Both the position numbers and the translations under genes were made by a program. The notes below the pieces were generated by a model. The model was not told where the DNA came from. It was given only the letters and a program-made list of their open reading frames with translations, and did not search any database. From NCBI GenBank assembly GCA_902776365.1, contig CACYPU010000001.1, positions 310,001 through 374,000 on the forward strand: a stretch of 64,000 nucleotides of DNA, in the 5' to 3' direction. This DNA comes from an uncultured Bacteroidota bacterium. Lineage in GTDB: Bacteria > Bacteroidota > Bacteroidia > Bacteroidales > P3. Shown piece by piece: positions 41,582-47,986 of this stretch; position 1 is the stretch's first letter, and every line of letters starts with the position of its first letter.

Positions 41582-41589
41582 CAAATATA
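41582..41589 (-). promoter_or_regulatory. -7 box for the InlB-repeat gene
   Basis: TATATTTG on the minus strand, 63 bases before the ATG at 41518. No clear -33 element. Confidence 0.5.
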
Positions 41590-41662
41590 CAAAAATCTTT
41601 CAATGTAGCCGCTTTTTTAACATTTTTCTTCCCCAACAAACCCATAACACGGAAAAAAACTT

Positions 41663-41696
41663 ACAAAACAGAAGCACCCCCATCGCTGGAGGTGCT
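41663..41696 (-). terminator. Intrinsic terminator of the small winged-helix gene
   Basis: A 10-bp stem (AGCACCTCCA/TGGGGGTGCT, one G-T pair, loop GCGA) on the minus strand followed by TCTGTTTTG, 24 bases after the stop codon. Confidence 0.7.
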
Positions 41697-41719
41697 CGTT
41701 TGCGCATATAACTGTGCTT

Positions 41720-41893
41720 TTACTTTGCCGGCTCCCATTTGCAGCGGACGGGCGAGATGATTGCGCCTTCCTTTTTCAGCTCGGCGAAGGCTTTGTCCAC
41801 CTCTTTGCGGTCGATACCGGTGATTTCTGCGATTTTGCCAGCGTTCACGGGAGCACCGAACTCACGCATGGCTTTCAAAACTTTCTCTTTCAT
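41720..41893 (-). CDS. 57-residue winged-helix protein
   Basis: A short gene on the minus strand: ATG at 41893, TAA at 41722-41720. The protein reads MKEKVLKAMREFGAPVNAGK and continues with EITGIDRKEVDKAF, AELKKEGAIISP and ends EPAK. That is a full helix-turn-helix plus wing of the MarR/winged-helix type, in which GAPVNAGKIAEITGIDRKEV forms the HTH. It has its own terminator downstream and a repeat array upstream, and is likely a genuine small DNA-binding protein found widely in Bacteroidales (family recollection). Confidence 0.75.
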   Translation of the reverse strand: MKEKVLKAMREFGAPVNAGKIAEITGIDRKEVDKAFAELKKEGAIISPVRCKWEPAK

Positions 41894-41900
41894 GAATATT

Positions 41901-41992
41901 GGGTTTAAGGGGTTTTAAGGGTTTGAAAGGTTTTAAGGGTACTCTCACCTTTTTAACCTTTTAAGCGAACGACCCTTTCAAACCCTTTCAAC
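41901..41992 (-). repeat. TTTAAACCC-family array with inverted arms
   Basis: Units of GGTTTTAAGGG on one side and CCTTTTTAACC / CCCTTTCAAACC on the other, so the two halves are partly complementary. It fills the gap between the ferritin-like gene and the small winged-helix gene. Confidence 0.85.
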
Positions 41993-41998
41993 ATACTA

Positions 41999-42460
41999 TT
42001 ACATCATTTCGGTCAAAAATGCCTCGTAGCCGAGTTTGTCGATGTAGCCCAGGTACTGGCGCTCCCAATCCATGTGGTCCTTCTCGCCTTCAATCCATTT
42101 CTGGATGAGCTTCTGGGTGATGTAATCGTCGGCGAAGGCGGCGGCCATCTCGTTCATCATCTTTATGGCCTCGGGGTTGTAGTCGCTCTCAATCTGCTTC
42201 TTTGGATCGTCGTAGAAGGGGAACTCCATGGTCTTCATCAGCTTCTGCAACTCAGCGGGTTTGTAGCCGAGTTCCACCAGGCGGTTGAGCACCTCTTCGG
42301 CCTCGTCCCATTCCTCTTCGGCTTCCTCTTTCCATTTGTCGGCCAGTTTGTTCCAGCCCTGCATGCGGCAATAGGCCGAGAAGGCGAAATGCTGTTTGCT
42401 GTTTCCGAACCAACCAGCGCCAAGCATGGCGAAATTCTTCAATGCTTCTTTTTTGGTCAT
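41999..42460 (-). CDS. Ferritin-like protein
   Basis: A 153-residue all-helical protein. The second helix (KLADKWKEEAEEEWDEAEEV) and the fourth (QKLIQKWIEGEKDHMDWERQ) carry the paired Glu/His pattern of ferritin/rubrerythrin-type di-iron bundles, though the typical ExxH spacing is only partly met (EGEKDH and DEAEE). It probably stores or oxidises iron or serves a similar role. A consensus promoter lies 55 bases upstream. Confidence 0.6.
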   Translation of the reverse strand: MTKKEALKNFAMLGAGWFGNSKQHFAFSAYCRMQGWNKLADKWKEEAEEEWDEAEEVLNRLVELGYKPAELQKLMKTMEFPFYDDPKKQIESDYNPEAIKMMNEMAAAFADDYITQKLIQKWIEGEKDHMDWERQYLGYIDKLGYEAFLTEMM

Positions 42461-42514
42461 AATGTTCTTTGTTTTAAATATTTAACGATAATTGTTACTC
42501 TCTAAACGTAACTG

Positions 42515-42546
42515 CAAAGGTACATCATATTTTCAAAAACTCCAAA
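42515..42546 (-). promoter_or_regulatory. Bacteroidota promoter for the ferritin-like gene
   Basis: TTTG (42543-42546), a 20-nt spacer, and TACCTTTG (42515-42522) on the minus strand. Confidence 0.78.
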
Positions 42547-42678
42547 CTTTTTCCGAAACAAAAACCGACTGAAACGAAACATATCGAAAAAATTTCGTAT
42601 TTAGATGCTCCACGGCTACCAAAATAGCCAAAACTGTTGTGATAGTGTTCATATCCATATTGGTTTATTTGTCAATAT

Positions 42679-42801
42679 TCACGATGCGGTAATCTTGATA
42701 ATTTTTCTCGAGACGCCCTTGCTGTCGGTGATAACATAGATTCCATTGGTGGCATGAGGCAAATCGATGTGAATGACTCCGGGGCCGAAAGCTTTTTGCA
42801 T
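42679..42801 (-). pseudogene. Orphan T9SS sorting-domain remnant
   Basis: A 40-codon stretch on the minus strand ends in IDLPHATNGIYVITDSKGVS, RKIIKI, the last strands of a T9SS type A sorting domain. There is no upstream coding region: a stop lies about six codons above the first ATG. It is most likely the decayed tail of a former cargo gene. The rest of the 42547-42925 gap holds no further recognisable gene and is AT-rich. Confidence 0.5.
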
Positions 42802-42925
42802 AACAGACTGTTTAATATTTTAAAAAAAAATACGAAAAAAAATGGATTGGCGAAAAGAAACTTCCTTGCACTTCACAAAAAAAAAGAAAAAGAGAGGAAA
42901 AACAGCAATGTTTTTCCTCTCGTCG

Positions 42926-42999
42926 TGACTCCTGCAGGATTCAAACCTGCAACCTTCTGATCCGTAGTCAGATGCTCTATTCAGTTGAGCTAAGGAGCC
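42926..42999 (-). tRNA. tRNA-Arg (anticodon ACG)
   Basis: A 74-base cloverleaf on the minus strand. The acceptor stem GGCTCCT pairs with AGGAGTC (one G-T pair). The D arm contains TAGCTCAACTGAATAGAGCA, the anticodon loop CTACGGA gives ACG (Arg, CGN codons) and the T arm reads GGTTTGAATCC. CCA is not encoded. The gene has its own promoter at 43084-43115. Confidence 0.95.
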
Positions 43000-43083
43000 A
43001 TTTTAAATTTCGGTCTTTCTCTCTCCGAAAACTTCCTTTCAAAGTTCGCTCGACAATGCTCGCGTTCTTTCGAAAAGCGGGTG

Positions 43084-43115
43084 CAAAAGTACAAACTTTT
43101 TGGATACTGACCAAA
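43084..43115 (-). promoter_or_regulatory. Bacteroidota promoter for tRNA-Arg
   Basis: TTTG (43112-43115), a 20-nt spacer, and TACTTTTG (43084-43091) on the minus strand, about 77 bases before the mature tRNA 5' end. Confidence 0.72.
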
Positions 43116-43182
43116 TTTTTTTTTGATATTTTTTCAGAATATTATTTATTATTTTGTTAATCTGATGGTTGGCTGTGAAAAA

Positions 43183-43213
43183 TTCTTAATTCTTAATTCT
43201 TAATTCTTAATTT
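43183..43213 (-). repeat. AATTAAG array crossing a stop codon
   Basis: Four units of AATTAAG on the minus strand. The GNAT gene stop codon (43207-43209) lies inside the array, so the final codons are repeat-derived. Confidence 0.9.
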
Positions 43214-43725
43214 ACTCCGTACACTTCGTGGTATAGGAGGTCGCGAATTTCGCAAAATTCGTCATCGTCGAGTTCGTATTTTGACATAATGATCATGGGC
43301 ACCTCTTTGCCTCCTTCGCGGTAGGGGGGCTGGACATACTCCTGCGGGTTCTGGAAGAAGCCCATGCTAGCGTAGAACTCCACGCGATGGTCGGCTTCCT
43401 CGGTGTTGGGGAGCTCGACCTCGAGCACCACCTGCTCCTGCTGCTGGGAGAGGAAGTTGAGGAATGTGGCTTTGCCGATGCCTTGGTTGCGCAGTTCTTC
43501 GTCGATAGCAAAATGTTCGATGTAAACCAGGTCTTCGAAGGTCCAGTAGGTGAGGATTCCCACTGGGTCGTCGCCGTTTTCGGCCACGAGGAAATGGAAC
43601 TTGCCGGCATCTCTATGCCGGAGACTAGAGAAGGGCGGGCGTTCCTGCTCGGGGAACGCCTCTTCAAACAGGCTTTCTGCAAAGTGCGAATGGTCGCTTT
43701 CTGCTAAGGTTTTAAATGTAATCAT
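43207..43725 (-). CDS. GNAT-family N-acetyltransferase
   Basis: A 172-residue GNAT protein. The acetyl-CoA motif A is LRNQGIGKATFLNFL, preceded by strand VYIEHFAIDEE and followed by VVLEVELPNT and FYASMGF. The substrate is unknown. The start at 43725 abuts the stop of the upstream barrel gene (43726), so translational coupling is likely. The C-terminal stop lies in a repeat array. Confidence 0.85.
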   Translation of the reverse strand: MITFKTLAESDHSHFAESLFEEAFPEQERPPFSSLRHRDAGKFHFLVAENGDDPVGILTYWTFEDLVYIEHFAIDEELRNQGIGKATFLNFLSQQQEQVVLEVELPNTEEADHRVEFYASMGFFQNPQEYVQPPYREGGKEVPMIIMSKYELDDDEFCEIRDLLYHEVYGVN

Positions 43726-44640
43726 TTATAAGAAACTAAAATTATTGATTTCAAAACGTACGGTGAGGCAATGCACCCAGCCCATGGCGGTGTAGCCCTC
43801 GAGGGTGGCCTTGGAGTGGTGGCAAGTGTAGCCGGCCTTGATGGCGCCGATGCCCTCGACCTGGTAGCCGATGAAGCCGCTCATGAAGACGCCCCAGCCG
43901 ATGCCGCCTTGGTTGATGTACTCGTAGCTGCCGGTATAGGAGCTGGGCGACTGGCCGTTCCAGATGTCGAGGATGGAATAGGTGGAGCCGTCGATTTCCA
44001 TGAGGCTCTCTTTCACCTTGGTATTGTTTAGGCTGGCGCCGAGGTCGATTTCGAGGCAGAGGTTGTCGCCGAGGTCGATGGTGCGGGTGATGGCGACATC
44101 GATGTTTATGCGGTCTTCGCGACCCATGAGGCCGCAGCGGATGTACTGGTGGTTGGGGGTGAGGATGCCTGTGCCATTGGTGCTGCTGAGGTTGAAAGCA
44201 CCGAGGGCGTTGAGACGCGAGAGGTCGAAGCGCAGCAGCCATCCGAATCCGCTCTCGTAGTCGTAGCGGATACCGAGGCCGAACTGCAGAGAGGTGCGGT
44301 AGTACATATCGCCGTATTCCACCACCTGCAACTCGTCCTTGCTGCCTACGGACGACGAGATGAGGCCGTCGTTCTTGAGCTCCTGCCAGATGCGGTTGCC
44401 GTAGGTCTCGCTATGGAGCACACGGTCGATGGTGTTAGCATTGCCGGGACGGCCGGAATAGAAATTGGCGGTGTTGTCGTCGGCCCATACGGCGCCGGCG
44501 CTGGCGAAGACAGAGAGACCGGAAGACTTGCGCCTGGGAACACCGTCGTCGGTCGCCTCGGACGACAACGACTTCTGTCCGTCGGCCATCGCCGCAGACG
44601 ATACTAACAATGCTCCTATGAATATCAAGGTCTTTCTCAT
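43726..44640 (-). CDS. Putative outer-membrane beta-barrel protein
   Basis: A 304-residue protein with signal peptide (MRKTLIFIGALLVSSAAMAD). The mature part has alternating amphipathic strands (YYRTSLQFGLGIRYDYESGF, GWLLRFDLSRLN, INIDVAITRTIDLGDNLCL, GVFMSGFIGYQVEG) and a C-terminal strand ending in aromatic residues (FEINNFSFL), as in small outer-membrane barrels. It lies directly before the GNAT gene and after the sigma factor/GT operon. No specific family is recognised. Confidence 0.65.
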   Translation of the reverse strand: MRKTLIFIGALLVSSAAMADGQKSLSSEATDDGVPRRKSSGLSVFASAGAVWADDNTANFYSGRPGNANTIDRVLHSETYGNRIWQELKNDGLISSSVGSKDELQVVEYGDMYYRTSLQFGLGIRYDYESGFGWLLRFDLSRLNALGAFNLSSTNGTGILTPNHQYIRCGLMGREDRINIDVAITRTIDLGDNLCLEIDLGASLNNTKVKESLMEIDGSTYSILDIWNGQSPSSYTGSYEYINQGGIGWGVFMSGFIGYQVEGIGAIKAGYTCHHSKATLEGYTAMGWVHCLTVRFEINNFSFL

Positions 44641-44677
44641 CCCTTGGAATAACTCTTAATTCTTATTTTTTAACTCA

Positions 44678-45283
44678 TTAAATCACGTCTCCTCTTTCTT
44701 TTACGATACTGGAGAGCAGGGTTTTGGCTCTGTTGAGGCGTATCTTCACCGTTCCGATGGGTATTTTCATCCGTTCGGCGATTTCCTCGTAGGACAGGTC
44801 CTCGTAGTAGCGCAGTTCGATAATCTGGCGGTAGGGTTCCTTGAGCTGGTTCACAATCTCCTTCAAGGCGGTGTCGCGCTGGGTGCGAATCATCAGCTCT
44901 TCGGGGTTCGGTTGCTCGGAAGGTATCTGGTATTCAATGAAATCGTTGTCGTTGGTGCGTGTGATGCTGTTGAGGGAGACGGTCTCGAGTTTGCGTTTGC
45001 GGAGGTAGTCGATATAGGTGTTGACGCCGATGGAGAAGAGCCAGGAGCTGAAGGTGCCGGTAGGTGAGTAGCGGTTGAGTTGGAGGAAAGCCTTGCTGAA
45101 GGTTTCCACGGTGAGGTCGGAAGCGGTGGTGGTGTTGTGGGTCATACGGAGCAAAAGCAGGTAGAGCGGCTCACGATAGGAGGCCATGAGGTCGGCATAG
45201 GCCTTATGGCAACCCTTGTCGCGGGCGTCGCAAACCAATTTGTAATCAAGCTGTAGGCGCTCGTTTTGAACACTTGTCTCCAC
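44678..45283 (-). CDS. ECF-type RNA polymerase sigma factor
   Basis: A 201-residue sigma-70 family factor. Region 2 contains TVETFSKAFLQLNRY and SSWLFSIGVNTYIDYLRKRK; region 4 contains YRQIIELRYYEDLSYEEIAE, then the HTH with IPIGTVKIRLNRAKTLL. The gene abuts the glycosyltransferase stop (45284), so the two are likely co-transcribed from the -7 box at 46471. No adjacent anti-sigma gene is obvious. Confidence 0.9.
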   Translation of the reverse strand: METSVQNERLQLDYKLVCDARDKGCHKAYADLMASYREPLYLLLLRMTHNTTTASDLTVETFSKAFLQLNRYSPTGTFSSWLFSIGVNTYIDYLRKRKLETVSLNSITRTNDNDFIEYQIPSEQPNPEELMIRTQRDTALKEIVNQLKEPYRQIIELRYYEDLSYEEIAERMKIPIGTVKIRLNRAKTLLSSIVKERGDVI

Positions 45284-46447
45284 CTAAATGCTGAATTTTC
45301 TGTTATTATCTAACGGCGTTAGAACCAAAATAGTATTTGCGATAATAAAATAAATTTCTAAAATAGGTGCCGCCAGATAGGCGAGACCGCCGTCAAATCG
45401 TTTGCAGAGCTGGGCAAACGACACCATCTGCCAAGCCCATTTGATGGCCACCATTCCGGCCACCACAACCCAGGGGAGGGTGCCTTTCAGCAGGAGCAGC
45501 ACGGCCATAGTGTAGAACACGATATTGAAGAGCGGCAGCAGGTCTTCGAGCAGACGGCTGCCAATGCTGTGCCAGTTGCGTGTGGAGACGCGGTCGAGAC
45601 GCTGGCGGTGCCACTGGCCGAAGTTTTTTTTCGGCTCGGTGCTGAGGCAGGCATCGCTGTCAATGCAAACGGTGGTGTTCTTGCCTGTTGCGTTCTGGTA
45701 GACGAAGAGGTCGTCGGAACCTCCGGCCACGCTATAGTGGCGGATGAAGGCTCCCTGCTTGAAGAAGAAGTTGCGTCGATAGCTCAGGTTGCGGCCCGAA
45801 CCGGTGTAGGGATGCCCCATGATAGCGTTGCCCAGATAGTGTGAGCTATAGGCCAGATTGTCGTACTGCTGCATCACGCCAAGCAATGTTTTTGTACGCT
45901 TCAACCCGCAGAATCCCAGTACGATTTGGGTGTCCTTGTTTATATAGCCTCTCACCATTCCGCGCAGCCATTGCATGTTCTTTGGCGTGCAGTCGGGGTC
46001 GGCCAGAAGGAGGATGTCGTTCTTGGCGCTCTTGATGCCGATGGAGAGGGGGTATTTCTTGCCTTGGAAGAGGTTAACGTCCTCTTTGAAGGGCACCACT
46101 TTCAGGTGGGGGTAGTAGTCTTTCAGCAACTTGAGCACGAATTGAGTGTCGTCGTGACTGAGGTAGTCGACCACCACAACTTCGAAGTTAGGGTATTCTT
46201 GCTCAAGCAGATAGACCAGATTTTCCTTGAGCCAGGCGGCGTCGTTGCGGGCTGTGAGCACCACACTTACGGGTGGCAGCTTGCCCTCGGTTTTCTGCTC
46301 GGTGTTTTCCTTCTTCTTTTTGTGCCAGCGGCCCACGCGGAAATGAATCAGTCCGTAGTAGAAGCAGAGGAATATTAAAGACAGCGCCATTGCAATGGCA
46401 AGCACAATGGACTGTGTATCAGTTAAAAAATCAGTAAAGTCGAACAT
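45284..46447 (-). CDS. Family 2 glycosyltransferase with membrane helices
   Basis: A 387-residue membrane glycosyltransferase. The N-terminal helix is followed by a GT-A domain (VSVVLTARNDAAWLKENLVY, VVVVDYLSHDDTQ, ILLLADPDCTPKN) and two C-terminal helices (LFNIVFYTMAVLLLL, WVVVAGMVAIKWAWQ). The metal-binding DxD is in DPDC and the acceptor motif QRLDR (Q-x-x-R-W type) lies in WHRQRLDRVSTRN. It probably makes a cell-surface polysaccharide. It is directly followed by the sigma factor gene. Confidence 0.86.
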   Translation of the reverse strand: MFDFTDFLTDTQSIVLAIAMALSLIFLCFYYGLIHFRVGRWHKKKKENTEQKTEGKLPPVSVVLTARNDAAWLKENLVYLLEQEYPNFEVVVVDYLSHDDTQFVLKLLKDYYPHLKVVPFKEDVNLFQGKKYPLSIGIKSAKNDILLLADPDCTPKNMQWLRGMVRGYINKDTQIVLGFCGLKRTKTLLGVMQQYDNLAYSSHYLGNAIMGHPYTGSGRNLSYRRNFFFKQGAFIRHYSVAGGSDDLFVYQNATGKNTTVCIDSDACLSTEPKKNFGQWHRQRLDRVSTRNWHSIGSRLLEDLLPLFNIVFYTMAVLLLLKGTLPWVVVAGMVAIKWAWQMVSFAQLCKRFDGGLAYLAAPILEIYFIIANTILVLTPLDNNRKFSI

Positions 46448-46470
46448 GATAGAATGCTTGTTTTAACGTA

Positions 46471-46478
46471 CAAAAATA
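46471..46478 (-). promoter_or_regulatory. -7 box for the glycosyltransferase/sigma operon
   Basis: TATTTTTG on the minus strand, 23 bases before the GT ATG. Confidence 0.5.
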
Positions 46479-46559
46479 CGTATATTTTCATGTTTGACTA
46501 TACGCGTGAATATATAAAATATCAACAAGAATTCAACAATAAATCGCATTCAGTCAATC

Positions 46560-47696
46560 CTACAGCCTTCTGCCGAGTTTCTCAATCATGGAGCCCTTCC
46601 ATGCGGCGTAGTCGCCGGCGAAGATGTGGCGGCGGGCTTCGCCGACAAGCCAGAGGTAGAAGCGCAGGTTGTGGATGGAGCATATCTGCAGGCCCAGAAT
46701 CTCCTCAGCGCGAATGAGATGGTGGAGGTAGGCGAGGGTATAGACGCGGTCGGCTTCGGCGGAGGAGGTGGGGTCAATGGGTTCGAAGCAGCTTTCCCAT
46801 TTCTTGTTCTTGATATTGATGGTGCCTTCGGCGGTGAATAGCAGTCCGTTGCGCCCATTACGGGTAGGCATCACGCAGTCGAACATATCCACTCCGCGCT
46901 CGATGGCTTCGAGGATGTTTTGTGGTGTACCGACTCCCATGAGGTAGCGTGGACGGTCTTTGGGAAGGATGGCGTTGACGACCTCTATCATTTGGTACAT
47001 CACCTCGGTGGGTTCGCCCACTGCCAGGCCGCCGATGGCGCAACCCTCGGGGTCTTTGCTGGCGATATACTCTGCTGAGATTTTCCGGAGGTCTTCATAC
47101 TGGCAACCCTGCACGATGGGGAAGAGCGCCTGGTGGTGTCCATAGAGGGGTTCTGTCTCGCCAAAACGCTTAATGCAACGGTCGAGCCAACGGTGCGTAA
47201 GTTCCATTGAACGTTGAGCATAGCGATGGTCGCTATCGCCAGGAGCACACTCGTCGAAAGCCATCATGATATCGGCTCCGATGATGCGTTGAATCTCCAT
47301 CACGTTCTCAGGCGTAAAGAGGTGCTTGCTACCGTCGATGTGGCTGCGGAAAGTGCATCCCTCCTCCTTAATCTTCCGATTTTCAGCCAGAGAGAAGACC
47401 TGGAAGCCGCCGCTGTCGGTGAGCAAGGGACGCTCCCAGCCGTTGAATTTATGGAGTCCTCCCGCCTGCCGCAGTAGGTCGCATCCCGGCCGGAGATACA
47501 GATGGTATGTGTTTCCGAGAATTATCTGTGCACCAATATCGTTACGAAGTTCAGATTGATGCACAGCTTTAACACTACCTGCGGTGCCCACAGGCATAAA
47601 AATAGGAGTCTCAATGTCGCCGTGGTCGGTATGGATGACACCTGCGCGGGCGTCGCCACTGGTGGCTTTGAGGTCGAAAGTGAGCCGGTCGATCAT
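46560..47696 (-). CDS. tgt: tRNA-guanine transglycosylase
   Basis: A 378-residue enzyme inserting queuine/preQ1 into tRNA anticodons. Catalytic features are LTDSGGFQVFSL and MAFDECAPG, and the base-exchange Asp region RGVDMFDCVMPTRNGRNG. The usual zinc site CxCxxC before YLHHL is absent: the segment reads EPIDPTSSAEADRVYTLAYL, though the later His (SIHN) remains. Bacteroidota homologues are known to differ here, as far as I recall. The upstream small gene abuts the start. Confidence 0.93.
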   Translation of the reverse strand: MIDRLTFDLKATSGDARAGVIHTDHGDIETPIFMPVGTAGSVKAVHQSELRNDIGAQIILGNTYHLYLRPGCDLLRQAGGLHKFNGWERPLLTDSGGFQVFSLAENRKIKEEGCTFRSHIDGSKHLFTPENVMEIQRIIGADIMMAFDECAPGDSDHRYAQRSMELTHRWLDRCIKRFGETEPLYGHHQALFPIVQGCQYEDLRKISAEYIASKDPEGCAIGGLAVGEPTEVMYQMIEVVNAILPKDRPRYLMGVGTPQNILEAIERGVDMFDCVMPTRNGRNGLLFTAEGTINIKNKKWESCFEPIDPTSSAEADRVYTLAYLHHLIRAEEILGLQICSIHNLRFYLWLVGEARRHIFAGDYAAWKGSMIEKLGRRL

Positions 47697-47942
47697 TTAG
47701 AGAGTAATCTTCTCGATGATGGCGCGGGCCTCGAGCACAGCCATGTAGTCCTTCATGGCGCGGAGCTGCAGGTCATAGATGCTGCGGGGGCAGTCGGGAG
47801 TGAAAGGCAGCTTGCCGCTGTCCCACAGTTTCAGAACAGCTTCGAGGTTCTCCTTGCGGTTTTGCAGGTGATAGTATTCGCCTTTCATACGATCTTTGTA
47901 ATCGCTCGAAAGCATCAGGGTTGTGATGTTCTGTAAATCCAT
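47697..47942 (-). CDS. Small protein resembling crAss001_48-related family
   Basis: An 81-residue helical protein: DYKDRMKGEYYHLQNRKENL, a LPFTPDCP turn, then QLRAMKDYMAVLEARAIIEK. The pattern YKxRMKxEYYxLxxRxxxL followed by FTPxCP and YxxxLExRAxIE resembles small proteins of gut phages (crAss001_48-related) and of Bacteroidales. Its stop codon abuts the tgt ATG (47697/47696). It may simply be a chromosomal member of a mobile family. Confidence 0.5.
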   Translation of the reverse strand: MDLQNITTLMLSSDYKDRMKGEYYHLQNRKENLEAVLKLWDSGKLPFTPDCPRSIYDLQLRAMKDYMAVLEARAIIEKITL

Positions 47943-47986
47943 AATATTGATTGTTTTAAAGTTTTCGTGATTTCGTAATTGCGTTA

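Noticed and set aside
42926-43120. Mobile-element integration at tRNA-Arg
   Set aside because: No integrase gene or duplicated tRNA 3' end was seen within the window.
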